Positions 25,758 through 35,760 of a stretch of 64,000 nucleotides of DNA are shown here, in pieces. The stretch is from CATOSP01 sp965216155 (GTDB lineage: Bacteria; Chloroflexota; Dehalococcoidia; Lucifugimonadales; UBA3495). The stretch covers positions 1,054,001-1,118,000 of the forward strand of contig CBDCFD010000007.1 of NCBI GenBank assembly GCA_965216155.1, in the 5' to 3' direction. The notes under the pieces are model-generated. The model had not been told where the DNA came from and searched no databases. It saw only the letters and a list, made by a program, of their open reading frames with translations. The translations under genes and the position numbers were made by a program. Every line of letters begins with the position of its first letter. The first letter of the stretch is position 1.

Positions 25758-27443
25758 TTGCCCGAGCGGATCTTCATCGGAGTTGCCTGGCCTTACGCCA
25801 ACGGGCCCCTGCATCTGGGCCACGTGGCGGGTTGTTATCTGGCCGCCGATATATTCGCCCGGTACCATCGCCTCAGAGGAAACCAGGTGTTGATGGTGTC
25901 TGGCAGCGATAGTCACGGCACCCCTATTACGGTCCGAGCCGAGCAGGAAGGCGCAACTCCGGAAGAGATACTCAACAGGTACCATCCCCAGTTCCTGGAC
26001 ACTTGGGAAAGGCTGGGGATAACCTTCGATCTGTTTACCACTACCCACACGGAGAACCATCAGCGGGTGACTCACGATGTGTTTCAAAAGCTGATGGACG
26101 GTGGCTACATTTACCAGGAGTCGATGCTGCTGGCCTACTGCCCCGATTGCGACCGCTTCTTGCCGGATAGGTATGTCAACGGCACCTGCCCCCACTGCGG
26201 GTTCGAGCGGGCGAGGGGAGACCAATGCGACAGTTGCGGCCGGACCCTCGACCCTATCGACTTGGTCAGCGCCAAGTGCGCTCTTTCGGGCACCTCGCCC
26301 GAGTTCCGGGATTCCGAGCATTTCTTCCTAAGGCTTTCGGCATTCCAGGAACCCCTGTTGGAGTGGGTCGAAAAGCAGACTCATTGGCGCCCCAACGTCC
26401 TGAACTTCACCCGCCGATTCCTGGAATCGGGGCTGAAGGACAGAGCCATCACCCGCGATCTGAACTGGGGCGTGCCCATACCGGTAGAGGGTAACGATGG
26501 CAAACGCATATACGTGTGGTTCGAGGCGGTGATAGGCTATCTCTCCGCGGCCGTTGAGTGGGCACACTCGAACGGAAATGACGAGGAGTGGAAGGACTTC
26601 TGGCAGGACGAGCAGACCAGGTCCTATTACTTCATCGGCAAAGACAACATCCCATTCCACACCATTATCTGGCCCGCCATGTTGATGGGATACGGAGGGC
26701 TGAATCTTCCATACGACGTGCCATCAAATGAGTTTCTCAGCCTTGAGGGGCGTAAGTTCTCCACCAGCGAGAATTGGGCGGTGTGGGTCCCGGACTATCT
26801 CGACCGCTACGACCCCGACCCCCTCCGGTACCTCCTGTCTATCAACATGCCGGAATCGGGAGACACCGACTTCTCTTGGGGTGAGTTCGTCCGGCGAAAC
26901 AACGAGGAATTGGTCGCCACCTACGGCAACCTGGTTAACCGGGTCCTTTCCTTCACCTACCGTAACTTCGATGGTCTGGTGCCCACGCCGGGTCCGGAGC
27001 GTGAGCAAGACCTGGAACTATTGGAAGTGGCTCGTGCAGTGATGGACGGCGTCGGCCGGGACTTGCACGGTTGCCACTTCAAGGCCGCTATTGGGCGGGC
27101 GTTCACTCTGGCCCAACGCACCAACCGTTACCTTGATGCCCAGGCCCCGTGGCAGGCGATCAAGACCGACCGGGAAAGCGCGGCAACTACGCTTTATACT
27201 GCGGTCCGCGTGCTTAACTGCCTCAAGATGCTGCTGTTCCCCTTCCTTCCCTTCAGCTCCCAACGTGTGCACGAGTTTTTGGGGTTGGATGGAAGCGTGG
27301 AGACCAGGAGTTGGGACTTTGATCACCTCGTAGGGGAGATCGAAGGAGGCAACGCCCTGCGCCGGCCCGCACCCTTGTTCACCAAGTTGGACCCCCAGGC
27401 AGTCGATGAAGAGATTCAGCGGCTGGGCGTCGCCGTTACATAG
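25758..27443 (+). CDS. metG: Methionyl-tRNA synthetase
   Basis: A class I aminoacyl-tRNA synthetase of about 561 residues. AWPYANGPLHLGHVAG carries the HIGH-type motif, and GRKFSTSENWAVW is the KMSKS-type loop. Paired zinc knuckles (CPDC...CPHC and CDSC...C) lie in the connective domain. There is no C-terminal tRNA-binding extension. TTG 25758 is preferred as the start because GGAGG lies 8 nt upstream. GTG 25743 is in frame but overlaps that ribosome site. The polyprenyl synthase gene follows by 8 nt. Confidence 0.95.
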   Translation: MPERIFIGVAWPYANGPLHLGHVAGCYLAADIFARYHRLRGNQVLMVSGSDSHGTPITVRAEQEGATPEEILNRYHPQFLDTWERLGITFDLFTTTHTENHQRVTHDVFQKLMDGGYIYQESMLLAYCPDCDRFLPDRYVNGTCPHCGFERARGDQCDSCGRTLDPIDLVSAKCALSGTSPEFRDSEHFFLRLSAFQEPLLEWVEKQTHWRPNVLNFTRRFLESGLKDRAITRDLNWGVPIPVEGNDGKRIYVWFEAVIGYLSAAVEWAHSNGNDEEWKDFWQDEQTRSYYFIGKDNIPFHTIIWPAMLMGYGGLNLPYDVPSNEFLSLEGRKFSTSENWAVWVPDYLDRYDPDPLRYLLSINMPESGDTDFSWGEFVRRNNEELVATYGNLVNRVLSFTYRNFDGLVPTPGPEREQDLELLEVARAVMDGVGRDLHGCHFKAAIGRAFTLAQRTNRYLDAQAPWQAIKTDRESAATTLYTAVRVLNCLKMLLFPFLPFSSQRVHEFLGLDGSVETRSWDFDHLVGEIEGGNALRRPAPLFTKLDPQAVDEEIQRLGVAVT

Positions 27444-27451
27444 GGGGAAGG

Positions 27452-28435
27452 TTGCTCAAGGGAATTGATGAGCGGACCGGCTCGATATATGCCCCTATTC
27501 AAGCGAAGCTTGCCTTGGTGGAAGAACGGCTACAGGGGCTCCGGTCCACCAGTCCAGGACACCTTCAACCCCTGATTGACCACGTACTCAGTTCCGGCGG
27601 CAAACGGGTCCGGCCCGCGATCACGTTGCTGGCCGCGGACTGCTACCAACATGACTCCGAATACCCCATCATCATGGCTGGCGCGGTGGAGCTTTTGCAC
27701 CTGGCTACGTTAATCCATGACGACACGGTTGACGATTCGGACCTCCGGCGTGGGCGGCCCACGGTCAGCAATCTTTGGGGAAAGCACGTGGCTGTACTAT
27801 TTGGCGACTACCTGTTTGCCACGTCTGCCACCTTCGTCTGCGACACGCATAATGTCCGCGTCATCCGCAGGTTCTCCGAGACGATCATGGAGTTGGCCAG
27901 CGGGGAGTTGGTGGAATTCTTCAACGCCTTCAATACTGACCGGGCACTCGAACTGTACCGAGACCGCATATACCACAAGACCGCCTCCTTGTTCTGCACT
28001 GCGGGAGAGACCGGAGCGATCCTGGGCGGCGCTCCGGAGCCCCAGGTCCAAGCCATGCGCGAGTACTGCTTCAACATCGGTATGGCGTTTCAAATGGTGG
28101 ACGACTTGTTGGACGTCCAGGGCGACGCGAGCGAGATGGGTAAACCCGTTGGAAAGGACTTGCTCCAGGGTGTGCTCACTCTCCCAACAATCATGCTCAT
28201 GGAGAAGTACCCGGACGATAATCCGGTCCAGGCGCTATTCGCCGATCCATCCCACCATGGGAACCTGGATACCGTTCTGGAGATGATTAACAACTCGACC
28301 ATAGTGGACGAGTGTTACGAGGTTATCGGACAATACTGCGTCAAAGCCGCAGAGTCGCTTGAAATCCTTCCCGACGGACCGGCCCGCCGTTCCCTGCTGA
28401 CACTCCTTGAATACATGCTGGATCGGAGCCGATAG
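27452..28435 (+). CDS. Polyprenyl diphosphate synthase (trans-isoprenyl)
   Basis: 327 residues. The first Asp-rich motif, LIHDDTVDDSDLRRGRPT, lies around residues 89-106. The second is MVDDLLDVQGD, about 120 residues later. GGKRVRPAI and GKHVAVLFGDYLFA are also typical. It elongates allylic diphosphates with IPP, probably for the quinone side chain or undecaprenyl-type carriers; chain length is not predictable by eye. It starts at TTG with AGGGG 5 nt upstream, 8 nt after metG, so the two are probably cotranscribed. Confidence 0.92.
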   Translation: MLKGIDERTGSIYAPIQAKLALVEERLQGLRSTSPGHLQPLIDHVLSSGGKRVRPAITLLAADCYQHDSEYPIIMAGAVELLHLATLIHDDTVDDSDLRRGRPTVSNLWGKHVAVLFGDYLFATSATFVCDTHNVRVIRRFSETIMELASGELVEFFNAFNTDRALELYRDRIYHKTASLFCTAGETGAILGGAPEPQVQAMREYCFNIGMAFQMVDDLLDVQGDASEMGKPVGKDLLQGVLTLPTIMLMEKYPDDNPVQALFADPSHHGNLDTVLEMINNSTIVDECYEVIGQYCVKAAESLEILPDGPARRSLLTLLEYMLDRSR

Positions 28436-28454
28436 AAAAACTCTAGCCAAAGGG

Positions 28455-30104
28455 TCACAACCCCGCGTTCCAGACTTCCCGCCCTTCAACGATAGTCAAT
28501 ACCGCGCGGATATCCTTTAGCCGTTGCGGGTCGACGTTGGTTGGGTCGATGTCCAGCAATGCCAGATCGGCTAGCTTTCCCGGGGTTATGCTCCCCTTCT
28601 TCAATTCCGACCCCTCCGCCGCTGCTCCGGCGCTGGTATACATCCGAAGGGCCTCATCCACCGATACGCTTTGACTCGTGCCCCGAGGACTTTCCTGTGC
28701 TGGTAAATTTTGTCCTTGCCTGGTGCGCCGGGTCACGGCGCCGTAAATGCCTGGCCAAGGGTTGGGACCAATTACCGGAGCGTCGGAACTGAAGGCCACT
28801 GGGACACGCTTTCTGACGAGCGTCCCCACGGGATAAAGATGGGGCAGCAGGTCCGCGTCGACCCGCTCGAGGTAGCGGTCTCCGTTCCAATAGACGAACC
28901 CAGGTTGTGTCACCACAGTAGCCCCCGACGCCTTCACCAGATCAACCAGGTCCGGCGGACATTCTGAGCAATGCTCAATCCTGTCCCAGGCGCCAATGGA
29001 GTGCCCTTGGACCGGGCCAGCCTCTGCCAGAGCCAGAGCCGCTTCAGCGACGGCCTCCTGTTCCACGGCATGGACCGCCACGGGAAACCCGCGTTGATGT
29101 GAGTCTTCGACCATGTCTCGCAGCGTTTCCTTGGCTGGGTACAGTGCGCCGGTGGTCATTGAAAGCATGATCTTTGCGTGGCCTAACCGTAGACAATCGC
29201 CGCCGCTACCCCAGTTCAACCCATGGTTGCCTAACTCTCCCAGGTGTGCGAATCCTGCCATCATAGTGACTCGGAATTGCATCAGCCCGGAGGCATGGAG
29301 TTGCTGGAAGGCTTGCCAGCGGGAAAGGCTATTTTCCGGCCCCGCGTCCTGCACCGAAGTCACTCCTGACCGGAGGAGAGTCTCGTTTAGGCGTGTCACG
29401 CCTTTCTCCACCTCGGAGGCCGTGCTTGTCTGGCCGAGGCGGTCGCGCAAATACCCGGACATTTCCAAGAACAGCCCGGTGGGTTGGCCGGTCGCTCCGT
29501 CCCGGTCAATGACACCCTCCGGAGGGTCGGGAGTGCCGGCACGTATACCCGCCAGCTCCATCCCCAGGCTATTCAAGACCGAAGCATGTCCGCTCCGGTG
29601 GTCAAGCCGGACCGGGTGGAGGGACGCGGCCTGGTCCAGGTCCCTGCGGTTGGGGTGCCGGCCCTCGGCGATATAGGTGTCGTCGTAGCCGGACCCGTGT
29701 ATCCACTGTCCTGGCGGCGTCATCTCAGCCTGTGCGCGTACAATTCTCTGCAACCCGGCGATGGAAGAGACGGCCACCGGACCACATTCCAGCCCCCGCA
29801 TTGCCGACGCCTGAGCCAACACGTGGCAATGGGCGTCGATCAGCCCCGGGACTAGAGCCATTCCCCGGCAGTCGATGGTACGCGCTCGACTCCCGGGTCG
29901 TGCGGTTATCAGGGAGCTGTCTCCCACCTCGGCGATCAGGCCTCCTCGGACCGCGACAACCTTGGCGGTGGGCCTAGCGGGGTCCATCGTTAGGACCCGG
30001 GCATTGACCAGCAGTAGGTCTCCCCCATCGTCATCCGGATGATTGTAGTTGTGCTCTGAAGGCATTTGGGCAATCGATAGGGTGACCGGGATACGGTTTC
30101 GCAC
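28455..30104 (-). CDS. Amidohydrolase family 3 (YtcJ-like) protein
   Basis: 549 residues at most; an internal ATG at codon 14 (MPSEHNYN) is an alternative start. LVPGLIDAHCHVLAQASAM carries the HxH metal motif. HAVEQEAVAEAAL, DRIEHCSECPPD and AFSSDAPVIGPNPWPGIYGA give the remaining metal and catalytic residues of the TIM barrel. ITPGKLADLALLDIDP belongs to the composite beta-sandwich. Substrates in this family are varied (amides, carbamates, exoenzyme regulators) and cannot be assigned here. It is transcribed divergently from the next gene across 195 nt. Confidence 0.88.
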   Translation of the reverse strand: MRNRIPVTLSIAQMPSEHNYNHPDDDGGDLLLVNARVLTMDPARPTAKVVAVRGGLIAEVGDSSLITARPGSRARTIDCRGMALVPGLIDAHCHVLAQASAMRGLECGPVAVSSIAGLQRIVRAQAEMTPPGQWIHGSGYDDTYIAEGRHPNRRDLDQAASLHPVRLDHRSGHASVLNSLGMELAGIRAGTPDPPEGVIDRDGATGQPTGLFLEMSGYLRDRLGQTSTASEVEKGVTRLNETLLRSGVTSVQDAGPENSLSRWQAFQQLHASGLMQFRVTMMAGFAHLGELGNHGLNWGSGGDCLRLGHAKIMLSMTTGALYPAKETLRDMVEDSHQRGFPVAVHAVEQEAVAEAALALAEAGPVQGHSIGAWDRIEHCSECPPDLVDLVKASGATVVTQPGFVYWNGDRYLERVDADLLPHLYPVGTLVRKRVPVAFSSDAPVIGPNPWPGIYGAVTRRTRQGQNLPAQESPRGTSQSVSVDEALRMYTSAGAAAEGSELKKGSITPGKLADLALLDIDPTNVDPQRLKDIRAVLTIVEGREVWNAGL

Positions 30105-30299
30105 CCAGCAGGTTGCGTAGTGTAACCGGAGTATATTCCTTGGACCGGGATTGTGGGTATTGATTTAGTTGATGGCGTACCGGTAGGCTAAGAGCGGAGA
30201 CTCATTGCACGCGGTCCCTGATCTACCTTTTCCTCTATTCGATTGCCGGGTCGATTGCCGGGGACACGCAGGGAAGCCCCATGGGGTTGAGTCCACTGG

Positions 30300-31301
30300 A
30301 TGCAGCTATCCGGAAAACAAAACAGGGCGCTCTTGGCCGGGGTCATCGGCTTTGCCCTCCTGGGAATTCTGGTGATCTCCCTTGACTGGCGGGACGTCAA
30401 AGGCTCGGTGGTGGCTTCCGAGTGGAAGCCGATGGCCGGAGCGCTGGCCGCGTCATTTCTAGCTTACGCTTGTTCTTCGTATAGTTACGCCCTGCTCAAC
30501 CGTTCCTTCGGCATACTCCTCGATTACCGGACACTCTTCGGGATTGGATTCATCTCCTCCGCGATGATTACGGCCATCGGAGGAGTGGCCGGACACTCTC
30601 TGCGCCTCTTGCTAATGGTGCGGCGAGGTGTGAGTACAGGGGACGCCCTGGCCCCTTCGCTGTTCCATGGTTATCTTGAGAGTCTTATTTTCTTCGCACT
30701 AATACCCGGAGGGATGGCATACCTTTCGCTGAGCCATTCGTTGCCGGAATCGCTGGCATTAGCCGCCGGTGTTGGCGCTGTGGCATTGGGCCTAGCGTTC
30801 GCCGCCACGACGGTCGTCTTCTTTGCACATCCTGTAAGAAGGGTTGCGCTGCGGTTTGTGGGTCTTGCGGGATGGATGATTACACGGCGGGACCTGGCCC
30901 GGGGATTGCAAGACTTTGACGATACTCTGCGCAGCGGCCTGACCCACGTGCGCAGCCGGCCTCTTTCCCTGATGCTGCCCGTCGGTTTGATAGTTGCGGA
31001 CCGGGCCGTGAGGGTGGGAGCAGTCTGGTTGTGCTTTGAGGCACTGGGCGCGGGAGTGGCCCTGGAAGTGATCGTCACCGGTTTTGCCATAGGCGTCGCT
31101 GCCGGCGTAGTGTCCATGGTCCCAGGGGGTATAGGCGTGCAGGAGGGCTCTATGGCCGGAGTCTATCACCTGCTGGGGGTCCCATTGGAACAAGCCGTGC
31201 TGGTGTCCCTGCTCTTCCGGGTCGTCTATTTCATGGTCCCCTTTGGCGTCAGTCTGGCTTTTTACGGGAAGGTCATACGGCAAAGAAGGCTGGAGAGCTA
31301 G
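30300..31301 (+). CDS. Lysylphosphatidylglycerol synthase TM-region / UPF0104 (flippase-like) membrane protein
   Basis: A 333-residue polytopic membrane protein with about eight hydrophobic segments and the family hallmarks GGVAGHSLRLLLMVRRG and FAIGVAAGVVSMVPGGIGVQE. This domain occurs in MprF, AglD and many stand-alone proteins that flip or transfer lipid-linked groups. It lacks the cytosolic synthase domain of MprF. The stop overlaps the convergent lipA stop region by 4 nt. Confidence 0.88.
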   Translation: MQLSGKQNRALLAGVIGFALLGILVISLDWRDVKGSVVASEWKPMAGALAASFLAYACSSYSYALLNRSFGILLDYRTLFGIGFISSAMITAIGGVAGHSLRLLLMVRRGVSTGDALAPSLFHGYLESLIFFALIPGGMAYLSLSHSLPESLALAAGVGAVALGLAFAATTVVFFAHPVRRVALRFVGLAGWMITRRDLARGLQDFDDTLRSGLTHVRSRPLSLMLPVGLIVADRAVRVGAVWLCFEALGAGVALEVIVTGFAIGVAAGVVSMVPGGIGVQEGSMAGVYHLLGVPLEQAVLVSLLFRVVYFMVPFGVSLAFYGKVIRQRRLES

Positions 31302-32200
31302 AGCGGGGAAATGGACAGCCTCGACGCGTCGTGCTGCTCGTCGGCGTGGTAGGAGCTGCGTACCAGCGGCCCCGAAGCGACATGTTTGAACCCCATCCGG
31401 TCCCCGATCTCGCGCAACTCGGCGAACTCCGCGGGGGTGTAGAAGCGGTCAATGGGGATGTGCTTAGCCGAGGGCCTGAGATACTGCCCGACGGTGAGCA
31501 AGTCACAGTTCACCCGTCTCAGGTCCCCCATGGTCTCTACTATCTCGTCGAAGCTCTCTCCCATCCCGGCGATGATACCCGACTTGGTGACGATGTCCGG
31601 ATCGAGTTCTTTGGCCACGGCGAGTAGGTCCAATGAAAGCCGGTAGTCTCCCTTGGGCCGGACCCGGGGGAAGACCCTCTTGGAGGACTCGATGTTGTGG
31701 TTCAAGACGTCCGGCCGCTCGTCTACCACCTTCTTCAACGCCGGCCAGGAACCGCCGAAGTCGGGGATAAGCACTTCCACCCTACAATCAGGGGTCCTTT
31801 CCCGGACGCGTTTAATGCAGGATGCGAAAATGAACGCCCCGCCGTCCTGCAGGTCGTCCCGGTTCACCGACGTGATCACGCAATAGCTTAAACCCATGGT
31901 CTCCACAGTCTCGGCCAGACGGTCCGGCTCCTGCAGGTCTATTCCCACGGGCCTGCCGGTCGTGACGGCACAGTAGTGGCAGCGGCGGGTGCAGATGTCA
32001 CCCAGGATCATGAAAGTGGCAGTGCCCCTGCCCCAACACTCGCCGATATTCGGGCAGTGGGCCTCTTCGCATACGGTGTGAAGCCGCTTTTCCTGCACCA
32101 GATTCTTCAGACGGATGTATCCGGGACTGCCGGGGGCGCGCACCTTGAGCCATTCGGGCAGCCGGGGTCTCAGAGGCGCCTGATTGGGTTTATCTGTCAT
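31298..32200 (-). CDS. lipA: Lipoyl synthase
   Basis: A 300-residue radical SAM enzyme that inserts two sulfurs into octanoyl-lipoyl domains. The auxiliary cluster is bound by CEEAHCPNIGEC and the radical SAM cluster by CTRRCHYC. The C-terminal RSSYHAD holds the conserved Ser ligand. Length and motif order are standard. It is the last gene of a tyrA-gmk-lipA run with short gaps. No lipB or lplA is visible nearby. Confidence 0.97.
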   Translation of the reverse strand: MTDKPNQAPLRPRLPEWLKVRAPGSPGYIRLKNLVQEKRLHTVCEEAHCPNIGECWGRGTATFMILGDICTRRCHYCAVTTGRPVGIDLQEPDRLAETVETMGLSYCVITSVNRDDLQDGGAFIFASCIKRVRERTPDCRVEVLIPDFGGSWPALKKVVDERPDVLNHNIESSKRVFPRVRPKGDYRLSLDLLAVAKELDPDIVTKSGIIAGMGESFDEIVETMGDLRRVNCDLLTVGQYLRPSAKHIPIDRFYTPAEFAELREIGDRMGFKHVASGPLVRSSYHADEQHDASRLSISPL

Positions 32201-32224
32201 GGAGGCTCTCTTCCACCTGTATGC

Positions 32225-32896
32225 TCATATCCGGGGGACATTGCGTGGTGAAATCCGGCATTTCTCGGCTGTGATTATCGCTTCGATATCAGCGATAGCC
32301 TTGTCCAACTCTCCGGTCCGATTCACGACCAAGTAGTCGAATTCCGCCATGCGGGCCAGTTCGTCCCTGGCTGTCTGTAGCCGCAGTTCAATCTCTTCCG
32401 GGTGTTCGGTCATCCTGGCCTCCAAGCGGTCTTTGAGGTCGTCCAGGCGGCCGGGAGCCATGAAGATGAACACTGCTTCGGGCGCAATCTCGCGAACGGC
32501 GGCCGCTCCCTGCACGTCGATTTTTAGGAACACGTCACGGTTGGCTTGCAGGGGGTCCCGCACCTGGCTGCGTGGGACCCCATACCAGCGTCCAAATACC
32601 TGGGCGGACTCCAGGAGTTCGTTTTGCTCCTTTAGCTCCAGAAATGTAGAAGTGTCTAGAAAGATGTAGTGTGCGCCATCCCGCTCCCCTTCCCTCTTTT
32701 GGCGGGTGGTGGCCGTGACCGCGAAGTGCCAGGGGCGGTCTAGTTGCTTCAATGCGGCCAAGGCGGCGTCCTTGCCCACGCCCGAGGGCCCGGAGATAAC
32801 CACCAGCAGCGGAGGGTTGTTATCCGTTGACGCTTGCTGCACTCTTATCTTCCGGCCCTCTGGGATCGAAACACGACTGGTGGGGGTGGCAGCCAT
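32225..32896 (-). CDS. gmk: Guanylate kinase
   Basis: 223 residues. The P-loop is VISGPSGVGKDAALAALK, where the usual Ser/Thr after GK is Asp. TATTRQKREGERDGAHYIFL and KIDVQGAAAVREIAP are typical GMP-binding and lid motifs. It phosphorylates GMP to GDP. ATG 32896 is chosen because the longer in-frame extension would overlap tyrA. The gene begins 16 nt after the tyrA stop. Confidence 0.93.
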   Translation of the reverse strand: MAATPTSRVSIPEGRKIRVQQASTDNNPPLLVVISGPSGVGKDAALAALKQLDRPWHFAVTATTRQKREGERDGAHYIFLDTSTFLELKEQNELLESAQVFGRWYGVPRSQVRDPLQANRDVFLKIDVQGAAAVREIAPEAVFIFMAPGRLDDLKDRLEARMTEHPEEIELRLQTARDELARMAEFDYLVVNRTGELDKAIADIEAIITAEKCRISPRNVPRI

Positions 32897-32912
32897 GGGT
32901 GGAACCGGGTTG

Positions 32913-33986
32913 TTAACGGCGGCGGTCTTTGTCCCCGCCGAAGAACCGCTTCTGGGCCTCCATGAGCCGGCGCCCGGCGAACATCTCGCCCATGCTCTCA
33001 GCGAAGCTGGGTATCTCCGGTGACGCCGGCCGCGACCCGGTGTTGGCGTCACCGGCCAACCACCGTGCGCGCGCCTCGGCAGCGTCTTCGAAGAGTTTTT
33101 GCAGACCCTCGGTATCCGACTCCATCGACTTTTTTTCAAGAGCTTCCGACGCAAGTACCTCTACGGTCCGCTGCAGGTCCAGGGTTTCCTCTTCGGAATC
33201 CGTGTCCAGCGACTTTCGGATATCGTAAAGCTCCCGAATGAAGGCATCAATCCACGCGACGATGTGCTGCGAGTTGGTGACGCAGATGTCCCGGTGCATG
33301 ATCGGGTCTCCCGACGCCAGCCGGGTCAGATCATGGTAGCCAGAGGAGGCTAGCTGGGAGATATCTTCCCAGTTGGCGCTCTTGGATGTGCAACCCATCA
33401 ATCCGACTGAGAGCAGGAACGGCAGGTGGCTGGCGGCAGCAACGAAACTATCGTGTTCGTCTATGCCAATGTAGAAGGGCTTCGCTCCCACTGCCTGAAC
33501 GAGGGTCGCAACCTCCGATACGGCCTGCTGGCGCGCGTCGAGGCTTGGAATCACGCAGTAGGCCTTGTTGCGAAAGAGGTTGGCGTCGGCGTTTTCCGGC
33601 CCCGGCGTCTCTCTGCCCGCCATCGGATGCCCGCCCACGAAATCTATGGTTTTGGGCAGGAACTCTTCGGCCCAGTCCATCACCACGCGCTTGGAACTCC
33701 CGACATCGGTTACGAGACAGCCATCGGGTAACTCGGCGCCAAGGATCTCCATGAGTTCCCGCATCGCCATGATCGGAGTTGCCAGCACGACAATGTCGAC
33801 GTCGCGGATGGCATGCAGCAACCTGTTTTCGACGTTGTCGAAAGCCCCGGACTTTTGAGCGCCGCCCCGCGCCCGGCTATCGGCGTCGGTGCCCACGATC
33901 TCCACGTTCTTCAGTTGCGCCTGTTTCAGCGCCAGGGCAAGGGAGGTGCCGATTAGCCCGGTACCGACTATTGTGATCTTGGCCAA
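32913..33986 (-). CDS. tyrA: Prephenate dehydrogenase
   Basis: 357 residues. The NAD-binding motif ITIVGTGLIGTSLALALKQA is at the N-terminus. VTDVGSSKR, GGHPMAGRETPGPENA and SHLPFLLSVGLM are hallmark TyrA motifs for oxidative decarboxylation of prephenate in tyrosine synthesis. TTG 33986 is the start because GGGAGG lies 6 nt upstream; the open frame upstream lacks such a site. The C-terminus beyond about residue 270 is a charged helical extension with no ACT domain recognised. Confidence 0.93.
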   Translation of the reverse strand: MAKITIVGTGLIGTSLALALKQAQLKNVEIVGTDADSRARGGAQKSGAFDNVENRLLHAIRDVDIVVLATPIMAMRELMEILGAELPDGCLVTDVGSSKRVVMDWAEEFLPKTIDFVGGHPMAGRETPGPENADANLFRNKAYCVIPSLDARQQAVSEVATLVQAVGAKPFYIGIDEHDSFVAAASHLPFLLSVGLMGCTSKSANWEDISQLASSGYHDLTRLASGDPIMHRDICVTNSQHIVAWIDAFIRELYDIRKSLDTDSEEETLDLQRTVEVLASEALEKKSMESDTEGLQKLFEDAAEARARWLAGDANTGSRPASPEIPSFAESMGEMFAGRRLMEAQKRFFGGDKDRRR

Positions 33987-34196
33987 GACTTTCCTCCCAG
34001 TGAATACGTGTAGCTCCGAGTAAGCGGACAAGTACGCCCGCGATAATTAGTATGTTTCATCTTACACCATCGACGGCAACGTGGGGAACCTGCTACCCGG
34101 CGTTTCAGGGCCTTTCGATTATGACCGCACCCGGCTCCATCGCGCTCTCGCCGGAACAATGAAAAGGCCCTGCGGCGTTCGGGGGAGGCCGGGACG

Positions 34197-35744
34197 TTAC
34201 GCGACAATGGGCTGAGCCAGAATCCAGAGGCTGACCACCGTGTACATCACCATCAGGGTCAGCATTGGGTATTGGCTGTTCATTGCCAGGCTGCGGTCTT
34301 TGAAGACGCGCACGGAGGCCAGGTGCGCCAAATACACCGCAATGATGTGGCCTGCGACGACGACGCCTACCGACAAGAACCACAGGATTTCGGCGGTTAT
34401 GATGCCCTGGTACACCTGGTACCCGGCAGTGCCGAATATGTCCCAGCCGAAGCCGAAGGGGTCCGAGGCAAGGTTTATAATCAATTGTCCCTGGATCAAG
34501 AGCAGGGTAATAAAGTGGGAGATGTTGTAGGCCAGGGCGATGGGTATCAGCGAGTAGGCGAAGGTCCGCGACAGCTCCAGCGCGCTGAACCTCCCGCCTA
34601 CAGACCCGGACATCAGGAACGAAAAGAGCAGGTATACCAGGAAGAAAGTCACCGGGAAAAGAATCACTCCCAGAGTGTCGGCGATAACCAGTCCATTGAT
34701 GGATTGGTTGCCGATGAGGCCCGGGAAAGTCGTCAAGAAGAGGGACTGCACTTCCGCCCAGGCAGGGGTTGCGCTGAATCCATCGAAGGTGACTGTTGCC
34801 AGCAGGAGCACGACCACCGCCAGCATGTCGTTGGACACCCGCTCGTTGCGGGACAAGCCCATGGCGAAGGGCCTCAGATTGAGTTGCCGGGTCTCACACC
34901 TGGCGAAGCATTCATAGCAGTCCACACAGCCATCGTCCTGGCCCTGGCAACCCCCGGTACATTCCTTGCAGACTTCGGGGTCCACGACCCGGACCTCCGT
35001 GAGAGAGAAACGGGCCAGAAAACTGAAGACCACGGAGAAAACCTCGCCGCTCCTCAACCACTGATGCTTGCCGAAGACCGCCATCCCCGCAAACGTCAAC
35101 ACCGAGTAAGCGATGGCCATCCCAGCTACCAGCATGGGTGTTGCAGACCTGGGAAATGCGTCCTGGAGCCATGAAAAGGCCAGAAACAGTACCAAAGCAG
35201 GCCACATGCCCCACGCCTCGGGGTACTCTCGGGCCGGCGGGAGTGATTTCCCGCGCCCAAGTTTTGCGTACCACCATTCCCACCATCCGAATATGACCTT
35301 CCACGGATTTGTAAGGGCCCAGACATTTCCTATCAGGGCCGCAACATAGGCCATTCCAACCCACCAGACTATCCATACAAAACTGGGGGCAAAGTTGGCG
35401 GAGGGCGTTTGGTTGCCGAACAACCCTGTGGCAACCACTACCACGAGCAGGAACACGGAAAAAAACTTGACGACCACGCCTAGGACCGGGCTGGTGAGGA
35501 CCAGCTTCAACCACCCGTGCCGGAGCAGGTCGTAACGCCAATACGTGCCGCCGCCAGCCGTGCCTTTGACAAACACTCCCATGATTACGAAGGAAAGCGC
35601 AACCACCGCGCCCGAACCCAACAGGAAGTAGGCGAGAGGGACCGGCAACTCGGTACGCTCGCCGAACCCGTGGGCGTAAACCGGTGCGGCCCCGATGATG
35701 AGGGCGAGGAGTGCCAGCGGCAGGACTATTTTAAGGTGTCTCAA
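34197..35744 (-). CDS. Polytopic membrane protein with ferredoxin-like Cys cluster
   Basis: About 515 residues with 10-12 hydrophobic segments and an N-terminal signal or helix ending APVYAHGF. A hydrophilic loop near the middle holds seven Cys: CKECTGGC, then CVDCYECFARC, whose C-x2-C-x2-C-x3-C spacing matches a 4Fe-4S motif. Similar proteins are sometimes annotated as fenitrothion hydrolase, which says little about function. TTG 35744 is the likely start, 16 nt after the FixH-like gene; no ribosome site decides it. With the two preceding genes it forms a tight operon. A redox or metal-handling membrane role is inference. Confidence 0.72.
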   Translation of the reverse strand: MRHLKIVLPLALLALIIGAAPVYAHGFGERTELPVPLAYFLLGSGAVVALSFVIMGVFVKGTAGGGTYWRYDLLRHGWLKLVLTSPVLGVVVKFFSVFLLVVVVATGLFGNQTPSANFAPSFVWIVWWVGMAYVAALIGNVWALTNPWKVIFGWWEWWYAKLGRGKSLPPAREYPEAWGMWPALVLFLAFSWLQDAFPRSATPMLVAGMAIAYSVLTFAGMAVFGKHQWLRSGEVFSVVFSFLARFSLTEVRVVDPEVCKECTGGCQGQDDGCVDCYECFARCETRQLNLRPFAMGLSRNERVSNDMLAVVVLLLATVTFDGFSATPAWAEVQSLFLTTFPGLIGNQSINGLVIADTLGVILFPVTFFLVYLLFSFLMSGSVGGRFSALELSRTFAYSLIPIALAYNISHFITLLLIQGQLIINLASDPFGFGWDIFGTAGYQVYQGIITAEILWFLSVGVVVAGHIIAVYLAHLASVRVFKDRSLAMNSQYPMLTLMVMYTVVSLWILAQPIVA

Positions 35745-35760
35745 CTTGACGTCGAACGGT

